Positions 1 through 8,187 of a DNA stretch of 53,751 bases are shown piece by piece (within the stretch, counting starts at the first letter, position 1; each line of letters begins with the position of its first letter). The translations under genes were made by a program, and so were the position numbers. The notes beneath the pieces are model-generated. The model searched no databases. It worked only from the letters and a program-made list of their open reading frames with translations, and had not been told where the DNA came from. Source of the DNA: Promethearchaeota archaeon (GTDB lineage: Archaea > Asgardarchaeota > Lokiarchaeia > Sigyniarchaeales > SOKP01); assembly GCA_016840165.1 (NCBI GenBank), contig JAEOSU010000081.1:1-53751 (forward strand), in the 5' to 3' direction.

Positions 1-1
1 T

Positions 2-247
2 AAAGCTGCAGAAGAACTAGAAAATGAAGAGGGTGTTGACATGGAAGAAGTGGAAAAATGGAATTTGAAAGCGGAAAAATATAAAAAACTGGAAAAAGAA
101 GCAATACGGCAGTTAGACACACTTGAACTAGAAAAAGGGATTAAAACAGATGAAGAATCTCTATTTACGGAAGTAGATGGAAGTGATATTAAAAAAGAGA
201 AGAAAATAGAGGACATTTTTGACGATCCCGGGTTTTTAGAGTTCTAA
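2..247 (+). CDS. C-terminal fragment of an acidic, helical protein of unknown function
   Basis: The reading frame is open from the left edge of the window, so this is the 3' end of a longer gene; the Met at 41 is internal, not a convincing start. About 81 residues are visible. They are rich in Glu and Lys with heptad-like spacing over the first 50 residues, then an acidic tail ending in DDPGFLEF. No enzyme motif is visible. It converges on the next gene, its stop overlapping that gene's stop by a few bases. Function unknown. Confidence 0.6.
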   Translation, partial: KAAEELENEEGVDMEEVEKWNLKAEKYKKLEKEAIRQLDTLELEKGIKTDEESLFTEVDGSDIKKEKKIEDIFDDPGFLEF

Positions 248-1896
248 AGATCAAGATTACTAATTATTCTCCTTTTAACATATATTGGAATATATTTCCA
301 AATCGGTAATTTTAGAATAAATTCAAAAAAATGATCAATTGATATTCTCTTCTTTTTTATAAAATATGCCCAGTTATTAAATGCTAAATTATTAAAATGT
401 CTCATCAAATTAACTCCAAATAAATTATAGCGTGAAGCGAAAAATCGCGCAATAAATGTTCCTAATCTTTTTCTTTCTGGAGTTGCTTCTGGATAGATAG
501 TTTCTGATAGAGCTCTATTAAAAATTTCATAGATTGAAAAAATAGGAATAAGTTTATTAATATAAGTTATAGCATTTTTGTTAAATGAGGCATTATTATC
601 AAGTTGAGTACTTACGTTATTTAATTCTTTTAATGCATTATTAATATAATTATCTCTAAATTTTAGCCACATCTTTCCCATTAAATTCCTTAAGGATTCA
701 ATATATTGGATAACTTCGGATTCCTTGAAATGAAAATTTTTCTCATTTTCCTCATACTTAATATATAAGAGGAATATGGAATCAATTTTATCTTGAGGAT
801 TATAATTATTAAAATCTAATGATTTAAATTCAAAAGTAGTTAATGAGTGATATGTATGACATTGAAGAGGTGTAATCCAAATTAAATCAATTAATTTCTC
901 CATTAATTTTATAGATTTAATGCATCTGTCTATATTGATGAAATTTTCAGACTTATCAATACTCTTTAAAGAAAAATATTTTGATTGATTAATTCTAAAT
1001 TTTACTTTTTCTAACCATCTTAATGTACTAATTATACTCTTTTTTTGTTTTTTATATTCAAGAATTTTTTTTATCAGTAATTTTTGAAATGAAAATAATT
1101 GAAGAGTATATGAATAAAAATCTATATTATAAATTTCTTTAATTTCCTGATGACAAATTAATGGAATATATTTTACTTTATCAGGTGTTTTGGTTTCTAC
1201 TTTAATAGCATGATCTCCTACAGAATAAGAAAAAGCTAAGTTTTCTAACGCTTTGTCTAATGAGGAGTAAATCCCCAGTGTTTTTGGATCTCTTGTAAAA
1301 TAACCATGTAATAAAGTGCTTATTCCTTTAAATATTCCATTTTTATATTCTGAAATTATGGCAGATTCGTATTCTCCGAGATGATGTCTATTTATGTTAA
1401 ATAGAGTGTCAAATAAAAAAATTGCTTGATTCGCCCGATGACAAACCGTATGACTCCATTTGAAAAGTGGTTCTAAAATTTTCCCATATTTTAGGATATA
1501 TCCGTAAAATTCTGGGCCAAAATAAATTGGGAATCCAAAACCTCTTGAAGTAGAGAAGGTAAATTGGAACAAATTCCTTTTTTTCTCCCCTTTTAAAAAA
1601 CCTGGAAAGAGATAATGTAAAGCTAATCGTGGATATAAAGCATCCATACCTAAATTCATCCATTTCTCAAAGAGAAGAGTACTATCCGGAAATTTGTATG
1701 AGTCTTTATAATCTGAGAAATAATATTTTAATGAGTCTCCCTTATTATTTTTATAATCAATCCGAGTTTTCTTGAAATAGAAATAGTTTATTACTCTTAT
1801 AAGGGACGTTATTTCTAATATCTGTCGTTGAAAATCATGAGAAACCTTTAGTTTGATATTCAAAGGTTTATTTTTATGTTGCAATAATGAATTCAC
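244..1896 (-). CDS. Hypothetical protein, 550 aa
   Basis: A long open frame with a GTG start at 1896. The product is basic and rich in aromatic residues (many Phe, Tyr and Trp), looks mostly helical, and has hydrophobic stretches around residues 90-140 and 520-545. No signal peptide, P-loop, metal cluster or repeat is visible. A conserved-looking patch near the C-terminus reads YPEATPERKRLGTFIARFF. It stands alone: convergent with the truncated gene at the window edge and about 150 bp from the polyproline protein on its other side. I do not recognise the family. Confidence 0.75.
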   Translation of the reverse strand: MNSLLQHKNKPLNIKLKVSHDFQRQILEITSLIRVINYFYFKKTRIDYKNNKGDSLKYYFSDYKDSYKFPDSTLLFEKWMNLGMDALYPRLALHYLFPGFLKGEKKRNLFQFTFSTSRGFGFPIYFGPEFYGYILKYGKILEPLFKWSHTVCHRANQAIFLFDTLFNINRHHLGEYESAIISEYKNGIFKGISTLLHGYFTRDPKTLGIYSSLDKALENLAFSYSVGDHAIKVETKTPDKVKYIPLICHQEIKEIYNIDFYSYTLQLFSFQKLLIKKILEYKKQKKSIISTLRWLEKVKFRINQSKYFSLKSIDKSENFINIDRCIKSIKLMEKLIDLIWITPLQCHTYHSLTTFEFKSLDFNNYNPQDKIDSIFLLYIKYEENEKNFHFKESEVIQYIESLRNLMGKMWLKFRDNYINNALKELNNVSTQLDNNASFNKNAITYINKLIPIFSIYEIFNRALSETIYPEATPERKRLGTFIARFFASRYNLFGVNLMRHFNNLAFNNWAYFIKKKRISIDHFFEFILKLPIWKYIPIYVKRRIISNLDL

Positions 1897-2042
1897 GATC
1901 TAATTATCATAAAAACTGTTTAGATAATTAATACCTTTTTTAGTTATTATATTTATCAAAAATAATCTATATTTGATATATTGAATTGAATCAAGAGAAA
2001 ATTAGAAAATTAAGTTAATTCGGTTTGAGATGGTAAAATATT

Positions 2043-2495
2043 TTATTCCGGAGTTTTTCGTTTATTGAATAATTGCTTCAATTCACTCATGATTGCCCCT
2101 CTTAAACTAACGGGACTGGCAGGGCGTGCAGCACCAGGTCCTCCAGGCGGTCCTCCAGGCGGTGGGGGTGGCCCTCCAGGTGGCCCACCAGGTGGTCCTC
2201 CGGGAGGTCCGGAAGAAGGTGGTGGGGCGCTAGCGGGTGTTTTAGGTGTCGCAACTATAGGTGTTGATAAACTACCCCCTTTACTTATAGTATTTAATTC
2301 ATTATTAATTGTATTAATTCTAGTCTCTATTGTTGAAATCTTTTGATTTATAACGTTTAATGATTGTTCAACCAAATCTGGAATTTTTAAAATCATAAAC
2401 ATCATTTTTTCAACAATATCTCCAAATGAATTAAGTTTCTCATCAAGAGGCTCTTTTCTTGTCTCTTGCATAAAATTAGCGAATTCTTCTGCCAT
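2043..2495 (-). CDS. Coiled-coil / polyproline protein with a WH2-like C-terminal helix
   Basis: 150 residues in three parts. Residues 1-73 are helical with a heptad pattern at about 50-70 (INQKISTIETRINTINNEL). Residues 91-120 are a low-complexity run of PPGG and PPPPP units. Residues 130-147 form a short basic amphipathic helix, SLRGAIMSELKQLFNKRK. The order short coiled coil, polyproline, WH2-like end recalls eukaryotic WASH/WAVE-type actin nucleation factors, and the coil resembles WASHC3 (CCDC53) as I remember it. Polyproline is the classic profilin ligand. The WH2 match is partial: the helix fits, but the following LKKV-type linker is not clear. The polyproline codons form a GC-rich island in AT-rich DNA. 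Function is inferred from architecture only. Confidence 0.8.
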   Translation of the reverse strand: MAEEFANFMQETRKEPLDEKLNSFGDIVEKMMFMILKIPDLVEQSLNVINQKISTIETRINTINNELNTISKGGSLSTPIVATPKTPASAPPPSSGPPGGPPGGPPGGPPPPPGGPPGGPGAARPASPVSLRGAIMSELKQLFNKRKTPE

Positions 2496-2632
2496 AGTAT
2501 TCTCTCAATTTTAGATTATTAGGAAGATTGCTAGTATTTTTTCTATTAATTATATATTTGATATGTTTAATAAATTTAAGTTCATCCTTAATACTTAAAG
2601 ATAAAAAAATAATTAAGATTCAAAATTAACTT

Positions 2633-3256
2633 CTAACTTGATTTAGAGACAGAATTTTTTAATTGAATCCATAATTCATTAATCTCATCCCTGACTTGGA
2701 TAAACTGATGGATCTTTTTAATTAAAACGTCTCTTGCTCTGTCAAATTCCCTCTGATAGTCATTTAACTCAGAATCTAGTATCTTTAATTTCTCTCCTTC
2801 TATTAATTTATTTTTTGCTTTCTCAACATTCAGAGCTTTTTTAATTAAAGCTCCTCTTTTCCCAGCAACCTCATCTAAAGCATTTGCTAATTCAATTTTT
2901 TTTTGAATAAAATAGTCTTTATTGACTGTAAGGTTTTTAATAGCATCAATGTATTTATTGTTTGCCTCAATATATTCATCATTTTTATGAATAATATCTT
3001 GGAATAAGTTAACCTCCTCATCTTTAATATTTGAACGTTTTTCTCTTACCAAAGTCTGCATTTGTTTTAAAACATCCCTAAAGGTTCTATTTAACATTTC
3101 TCTTTCTAAGTTAGCTTTTCTAAGTGTTTCTGCATATTTATTTTGGGCATCTATTAGGTTATTCTGAGCTTTAGCTAGCTTTTTAATGTGATTGACTAAA
3201 TCTTTTTCAGTATTTGCTAATTCAAGTTCATCCTCATGAGTTATAATTGGACACAT
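2633..3256 (-). CDS. All-helical coiled-coil protein, 207 aa
   Basis: Almost the whole chain is predicted helix with long heptad stretches, from residue 9 to about 200, and few Gly or Pro residues. There is no signal peptide, transmembrane segment or catalytic motif. It begins MCPIITHEDELELANTEKD. Candidate folds are a BAR-like or spectrin-like helical bundle or a plain rod; sequence alone does not decide. It lies about 140 bp upstream of the polyproline protein on the same strand, so the two may be co-transcribed. Confidence 0.75.
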   Translation of the reverse strand: MCPIITHEDELELANTEKDLVNHIKKLAKAQNNLIDAQNKYAETLRKANLEREMLNRTFRDVLKQMQTLVREKRSNIKDEEVNLFQDIIHKNDEYIEANNKYIDAIKNLTVNKDYFIQKKIELANALDEVAGKRGALIKKALNVEKAKNKLIEGEKLKILDSELNDYQREFDRARDVLIKKIHQFIQVRDEINELWIQLKNSVSKSS

Positions 3257-3344
3257 TTTCCTCAGTTCTTATATAGTTTAATAAAATCTCGATAGTATTT
3301 TAATGGAAATTCATGATTATAATGTTTTAGGTTTTTATATTATT

Positions 3345-4382
3345 TTATTTTGTAGGAAAAGAGGCCGTTATTATGTTATCCCTATAGTTTGCTTTTATCA
3401 CTTTTACTGCTAATTTTTTTCCGATTAAGTCAGGAGTGAATTTAAAAGGTTTTCTCATTAGGATCTTTATACCTAAATTTTCATTTATTTTACCAATACA
3501 CTCTCTTTCCCATCGACCTTCAGATATAATAGTAACTTCAATTATCATATTTTTTTTTAGATATGAAGTTGAGATACTTTTTCTTTTATGAATATTAAAA
3601 TCAATTGGTCCGAGTTTTAACTTTATATTATACTTCTTTTCAAGTTGAGATAGTTGATAATAAAAGTATTTCCATGATTTCGGCCTGATTTTTTTCAATT
3701 TACGCCCTGTTTTGTATATTAAATATTTCTGAATTCCTATTTGTAGTTGCTTATCGGTATAACCTTTTTTTCTTAATCCTATTACAAATTTGATAATAGC
3801 CTCAATGTCTTCATCATTTTCCGATGGAAACCAAACAGGTGCTATTAAAACATCAATGTTAGCGTCTAGGAGCTTATGGATATTGCTTAACAATACATCC
3901 ATACGATAGTTATCGCAAGCACATAAATAGCGCGCTTTATTAGCATCTAATGTATTTAGGCTGATGTTTAATCGACAATGTTTTCTGAACTTCAATTTAT
4001 AGATAATTTCATCATTTAACAATAAACCATTAGTTTGAATAGATATAGTATCAATTCCTTCAATATTAATTAGTTTTGATAATAAATCAAAAAATTCTGG
4101 ATATAATAATATTTCACCATAAGGAGAGAAATGAATCTCGATTTTATAATTACCTTTAATAGCTATTATTTCTTGAATTTGCTTCATCAAATAGGAATGA
4201 TTTATAATAAAATTGTTGGTGTAATCACCAGCCCTTACAAAGCAATATTTACATTTAAGATTGCATAGTGTTAGAGGTTTTACTTCAATTACGTTTGTTC
4301 CTCGATCTATTACACCAAAAAAGTCAATACCCATTAAAGGTATACTTGAATTATCATCGATGTAAAATAATTTATTTTTCAT
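3345..4382 (-). CDS. Radical SAM protein (COG2100-like)
   Basis: 345 residues. The CX3CX2C cluster motif that binds the SAM-coordinating 4Fe-4S is clear at C40, C44 and C47 (CNLKCKYC). It is followed by a TIM-barrel pattern including IHFSPYGEILLYPEFF and SIQTNG. The C-terminal 65 residues look like a small beta domain, perhaps TRAM-like, which would suit an RNA substrate. Archaeal relatives are uncharacterised Fe-S oxidoreductases. It follows the pelota gene on the same strand with a 32-bp gap, so co-transcription with a translation-quality gene is plausible. Substrate unknown. Confidence 0.8.
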   Translation of the reverse strand: MKNKLFYIDDNSSIPLMGIDFFGVIDRGTNVIEVKPLTLCNLKCKYCFVRAGDYTNNFIINHSYLMKQIQEIIAIKGNYKIEIHFSPYGEILLYPEFFDLLSKLINIEGIDTISIQTNGLLLNDEIIYKLKFRKHCRLNISLNTLDANKARYLCACDNYRMDVLLSNIHKLLDANIDVLIAPVWFPSENDEDIEAIIKFVIGLRKKGYTDKQLQIGIQKYLIYKTGRKLKKIRPKSWKYFYYQLSQLEKKYNIKLKLGPIDFNIHKRKSISTSYLKKNMIIEVTIISEGRWERECIGKINENLGIKILMRKPFKFTPDLIGKKLAVKVIKANYRDNIITASFPTK

Positions 4383-4414
4383 AGTTAATTTAATAATAGG
4401 TTAACTTTAAGAGA

Positions 4415-5488
4415 TTAAATTTTATATCTTAGTATTGCGACCAACGAGCCTAAATCGATAATTTGTTGTCCAGTGAGTTGCTCACTGCTAAGAATATTAA
4501 TTTTAGCATTTGATTTCTCAGCAAGGTTGAGTAAATTCTCAATTTGCATTTTTTTGTCTGTACTGACGCCTCTTATTAAGGTATCAGCGCAAAATAATTC
4601 ATTAATTGCACCTGATTCTGCCGCTTTTGTTACTTCGTTAAAACCAATAGCAATTAAATCAGGATCAATACTAAAAAGCCTAAAAATTTCTTCAATTTTA
4701 GCCATTTCTTGAATTATTTTTACCTTATTTTTCAATTTTATTAATTTATCAGATTTTAAAGTTTCAATTATGGCGCTTTCTGTGCCGGAACTAGCATGAA
4801 TATTTTCGATAGGAGGGAGTTTAATATCGCCTAGCTTATTTTGAATATCTTTTAATAGGTAATTACGAACGTTTCCTGGCCCACAAATAACAATCAAATC
4901 TATTTTTCTTGATTTAACATTCTCTTCAATAATTTTTATGATATTAGAAAAAAATTCCTCGTAGGCTTTATTACGGTAACGTGTTTCATATCTCTTTCCA
5001 GGAATCGTTTTTTTAATAGTTGCTATTCTTGTATTACTATAATTAGATACAAGAAAAATTGTTGCTAAACCAGTCTCAATCGCAATCATAAATATGAGAA
5101 AATTCTTTTCAAAAATTGACAACTCTTTAATCCTTTTTATCTCTGTATTTAACCACTTTTCCTTTTTGATCGATAAAATAGTCCCTATCTCTATATTTAA
5201 CGTATGATAACTCCCGAAGCTGACATAATCTTCAGGTCCTTCCAGTATTGTTCCTTTAATTCTTAATCGATTTGAAAACTCATGAAATGATAGGGATTCA
5301 ACATTTATTGTTAATCGCATAGGCTTTCTCTCTCCTTTGCTCCCTTCTCTCAATACAACTCTTCGGTGAGTCTGTGATGTGACTTTATCTTCTTTTCCAA
5401 TAACATTATAGAGAGCCCATAAATCATTTAAATTTTCAGTCTTTAGGACCATATCTTGTTTCTTTTTATCAAATTCAATGATTTTCAT
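4415..5488 (-). CDS. pelA: Archaeal Pelota (Dom34) mRNA surveillance factor
   Basis: 357 residues, the usual length for archaeal Pelota. The N-terminal SH3-like domain is recognisable (DLWALYNVIGKEDKV, then RLTINVESLSFHEFSNRLRI and GSYHTLNIE). The central domain contains VICGPGNVRNYLL, and the C-terminal eRF1_3-like domain carries GAINELFCADTLIRG. The family enters the A site of stalled ribosomes and, with aEF1A or ABCE1, promotes subunit dissociation. ATG start. It lies just upstream of a radical SAM gene on the same strand. Confidence 0.95.
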   Translation of the reverse strand: MKIIEFDKKKQDMVLKTENLNDLWALYNVIGKEDKVTSQTHRRVVLREGSKGERKPMRLTINVESLSFHEFSNRLRIKGTILEGPEDYVSFGSYHTLNIEIGTILSIKKEKWLNTEIKRIKELSIFEKNFLIFMIAIETGLATIFLVSNYSNTRIATIKKTIPGKRYETRYRNKAYEEFFSNIIKIIEENVKSRKIDLIVICGPGNVRNYLLKDIQNKLGDIKLPPIENIHASSGTESAIIETLKSDKLIKLKNKVKIIQEMAKIEEIFRLFSIDPDLIAIGFNEVTKAAESGAINELFCADTLIRGVSTDKKMQIENLLNLAEKSNAKINILSSEQLTGQQIIDLGSLVAILRYKI

Positions 5489-5625
5489 AAGGCTAACACA
5501 AATTTAATTTATACAACTTTATAATAGTAAAAATCTACAAAATTGATTAATTTTTTGCTAATTAGGACTTATTTTGCTTCAATTAAAGAAATAAAAAAAA
5601 TATAAAAATAAAAATCACTTATACT

Positions 5626-5778
5626 TCATTGCTCTCCTAAAGCTTCCTTGATTTTGTTTAACTCCTCCATTCGTTTCTTTTTTTCCTCTTCACGCTTTTT
5701 CATTTCTGCTTCATCTACTTTCTGGAGAGTGACACCTTTTCTAATTTCATTCTGTAATTCCTTATCGATAGGAGCCAT
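5626..5778 (-). CDS. 50-residue WH2-domain mini-protein, candidate actin-monomer binder
   Basis: A small ORF with ATG at 5778 and TGA at 5626-5628. Residues 7-25 read ELQNEIRKGVTLQKVDEAE. This fits the WH2 pattern: an amphipathic helix L..xIRKG followed by a linker of LKKV type, here LQKV. The remainder (26-50) is a charged helix with heptad spacing, so the whole resembles beta-thymosin in size and order. WH2 peptides bind the barbed-end cleft of actin monomers, and Asgard archaea encode actins. The gene stands alone between pelota and a GNAT gene, without a strong Shine-Dalgarno. It would be dropped by a standard length cut-off. The motif match is strong for so short a protein; function is inferred. 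Confidence 0.75.
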   Translation of the reverse strand: MAPIDKELQNEIRKGVTLQKVDEAEMKKREEEKKKRMEELNKIKEALGEQ

Positions 5779-5883
5779 TATTCTTCAATACCTTTTTAAG
5801 TATTATTTTTAAAAAATACGATAATATTTTTTCAGAGATATTATAATAGAATTCATTTATAAGTTTTAGTTTATGGAAAAAGG

Positions 5884-6327
5884 TTAGATTTTTAATTCCA
5901 TTAAGTAAGCGCTTTCATTATGTCTATAATAATCCTCTATTCTCTCTATTATTTCAAATCCAAATTTTTTATACAATTTTATCGCTTTTAAATTGGTTGT
6001 TTTCACATTTAATATTATTTTATTAATTTCTGTATGGTTGTTTACGATATTTAGTGTTTTTTGCATTAATAGGGAACCATAACCTTTATTTTGATATTTC
6101 TTTCTGATAATAAAGTTAATAAGATTGAATCTATGGTCATCATCCTTAATTAAGATTACATAACCGATTATATCTTCTGCTTTTTTAGAAACTACTATCT
6201 TTAAAAACAAGCTATTAGAATTAATTAAATTTTGTAATAACTTTCTCGAAAAGGAATCTGATTTAAAAATCCTTTTTTCAATTTTATAAATTTTGTTTAG
6301 ATCGCTTAGTGTCACTTTTTTAATCAA
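5884..6327 (-). CDS. GNAT-family N-acetyltransferase (RimI-like)
   Basis: 147 residues with the GNAT fold: a beta-strand pair ending in IIGYVILI, the acetyl-CoA pyrophosphate loop pattern RKKYQNKGYGSLLM (Q/R-x-x-G-x-G/A type, about residues 78-91), and the C-terminal motif NLKAIKLYKKFGFEIIE. The family transfers acetyl groups to protein N-termini or small amines; RimI-like members act on N-terminal residues. It is the last gene of a four-gene operon: its start overlaps the end of the upstream radical SAM gene by 8 bp. Substrate cannot be told. Confidence 0.88.
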   Translation of the reverse strand: MIKKVTLSDLNKIYKIEKRIFKSDSFSRKLLQNLINSNSLFLKIVVSKKAEDIIGYVILIKDDDHRFNLINFIIRKKYQNKGYGSLLMQKTLNIVNNHTEINKIILNVKTTNLKAIKLYKKFGFEIIERIEDYYRHNESAYLMELKI

Positions 6328-7471
6328 AATTATATCCCTTCTCTTCCATAAAAACGTTTAAAGGCACTTTTTCGGTTGTTTGTGCATACTTCTCATCTAT
6401 AAATGGTGTTTTCTCAACAATGTATGCTTTAAGTGTATATTTTTGTAGTAAATTTGTGATTTCCTCGCGTATCATATCCTTTATTGGCAATTTGATCATA
6501 TTATTTTCAAATTTTATTCTCTTTGAGGGATTTTTAATCATTTCACTCACAGTATCATAAAATTTTCTTAATTTTTCACCATTACCTTCGATCTGGGCAA
6601 ACCATAATAAACCTTCTTCTGTAATTATTTCATATGGCTTCTTAATTGATTTTGCTCTTCGTAAATATCTTTTGGATAATTGCCAGTAGTCTTTAGCAAT
6701 AATAGTACAAAAATGGATTTTAATAGATACTTTATCAACTATTTTATTTATAAGTTTAAGAGCAAATTCTCTACTATTTTCCACGGATGCTATTGTTCCT
6801 TTCTTTAATTTAAACCCCTTTTCTTTTAAGGAATCAGTATTGGTAACACACATTTCAAATTCGTTTAGATTGATAAAATCGGCTCCTATTCGGTCGAGAT
6901 AATATATAAATTTTTCAAGGTTATTGATGTAATCTCGAGAGGGAATTACAGGAACCTCAGCTCCCACTTTGAAGCCCTTTTCTAAAGCAGATTCAATAAT
7001 AGCCCATTTATCTTTGGGGGGATTAAATCTTATCTCATCCAAACCAGCATCACTTAATTTTTGAGCGATGGATGCATCAAAATTAAGTCCATTAGTATAA
7101 AGATGGATGTGGAATTTTTTTCCTTTCTTCTTCTTAACATACTTTATGTATGAGAGAGTTTTGTCTAAATTCGGTTCAAATAATGGGTCTCCTCCAGTAA
7201 TACTCATTCCTTTCGCATGAGTAAGATTAATCTCTTCAAGCAATTGCTCCTTGTTGTTAATTTGTATTTCATTTGCATAAGTGAATTTTTTATTTTTTCT
7301 TTCCTCAGAAATAGGGCAATACCATCGGCAATGATTAGGATTTTGACATATTCCATTTAGGAATAAAACAGTTTTAGCACCTTTAAGGCAGTATTTGCAT
7401 CCCATTGGGATTCCCTTATTCTTAATATAATATGTTTCCTCTTTCGATTGGCAAATTTTGGTTTTTTTCAT
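6320..7471 (-). CDS. Radical SAM protein (COG2108-like) with unusual Cys spacing
   Basis: 383 residues. The N-terminus carries GCKYCLKGAKTVLFLNGIC with C25, C28, C42, C48 and C52. The likely SAM cluster is C42-x5-C48-x3-C52 rather than the usual CX3CX2C, with an extra CXXC just before it. Downstream barrel motifs SITGGDPLFEP (GGE-type SAM contact) and HLYTNGLNFD support radical SAM chemistry. This matches, from memory, an uncharacterised archaeal family related to pyruvate formate-lyase activases. It overlaps the nucleotidyltransferase start by 4 bp and the GNAT gene by 8 bp, so translational coupling is likely. Substrate unknown. Confidence 0.85.
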   Translation of the reverse strand: MKKTKICQSKEETYYIKNKGIPMGCKYCLKGAKTVLFLNGICQNPNHCRWYCPISEERKNKKFTYANEIQINNKEQLLEEINLTHAKGMSITGGDPLFEPNLDKTLSYIKYVKKKKGKKFHIHLYTNGLNFDASIAQKLSDAGLDEIRFNPPKDKWAIIESALEKGFKVGAEVPVIPSRDYINNLEKFIYYLDRIGADFINLNEFEMCVTNTDSLKEKGFKLKKGTIASVENSREFALKLINKIVDKVSIKIHFCTIIAKDYWQLSKRYLRRAKSIKKPYEIITEEGLLWFAQIEGNGEKLRKFYDTVSEMIKNPSKRIKFENNMIKLPIKDMIREEITNLLQKYTLKAYIVEKTPFIDEKYAQTTEKVPLNVFMEEKGYNFD

Positions 7472-8187
7472 TTCAAATATAGCTTTTTTCTTATAATTGC
7501 ATTAGAATTTGCTAAAGATTTCAACACTTCTTCAGTAGTTTGATTCGTACCGATTTCTTTTTTTAAAAAAACTCCTGTTTTTCCCATTTTTTCTCGCTTT
7601 AATAAGATTTTTTTCCTTTCATTTATTGTTTTAAGGCTAATATTGACTTCCTTGGCAGCTAAATGCTCTCTTCCGATGATGGGATATTCTGTATGGCCTG
7701 TTGCATTTGGTTTAATTAATACCAATCTTTTATCTATTCCAGGAACTCGAGTACCATTTTTTAATTGTTGATATTCGATTTTTCCTCCGAAATCATAAAA
7801 TTCGATATTATTTTTTTCCAGTTTGGTTATTGGTATTGTAATCGTTTCCAGTTCGTTTAAATAGATGTATAATTTGATGGAATCTTTAGGTGTTGCCATA
7901 ATTATTTCCCGAAATAATTGGTCATAACCATTTTTATGTAATATAAATTCTATTTTGTATGAAGGTATATTTTGAAGAAATATGATATCAATATCACTGT
8001 CCTGATGTACATTCCCACGTGCTACACTTCCATAGATATAGGGTATAAAAGATTCATTAGAAAACATCTCTAAGATTTGAAGTGCTCTTAATCTCTTTGA
8101 CTCCAATAATTCCCATTGTTTATCTGAATAAATAATCGAATTGTAGGTTTCTCTTTGTATTTTTTCTTCTGGCATCTTTTTTGTCAA
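7468..8187 (-). CDS. Predicted nucleotidyltransferase (pol-beta fold, MNT-like)
   Basis: 239 residues. The catalytic signature GSVARGNVHQDSDIDIIF (GS...DxD, about residues 57-74) marks a polymerase-beta-type nucleotidyltransferase. The C-terminal half has a second conserved-looking block, PNATGHTEYPIIGREHLAA, and a basic helix. Archaeal relatives are annotated as predicted nucleotidyltransferases of unknown target. It starts directly after the stop of the hydrolase-like membrane gene and overlaps the radical SAM gene by 4 bp, so it belongs to the four-gene operon. No antitoxin partner is next to it, so a HEPN/MNT toxin-antitoxin role is unlikely. Confidence 0.85.
   Translation of the reverse strand: MTKKMPEEKIQRETYNSIIYSDKQWELLESKRLRALQILEMFSNESFIPYIYGSVARGNVHQDSDIDIIFLQNIPSYKIEFILHKNGYDQLFREIIMATPKDSIKLYIYLNELETITIPITKLEKNNIEFYDFGGKIEYQQLKNGTRVPGIDKRLVLIKPNATGHTEYPIIGREHLAAKEVNISLKTINERKKILLKREKMGKTGVFLKKEIGTNQTTEEVLKSLANSNAIIRKKLYLK

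Noticed and set aside
2065..2346. A 93-residue Gly/Pro-rich frame on the plus strand
   Set aside because: It is the antisense of the polyproline tract; the minus-strand frame has a coherent coil, tract and helix.
7468..8187. HEPN/MNT toxin-antitoxin module
   Set aside because: The nucleotidyltransferase is longer than a minimal MNT antitoxin, has no HEPN partner, and sits in a different operon type.
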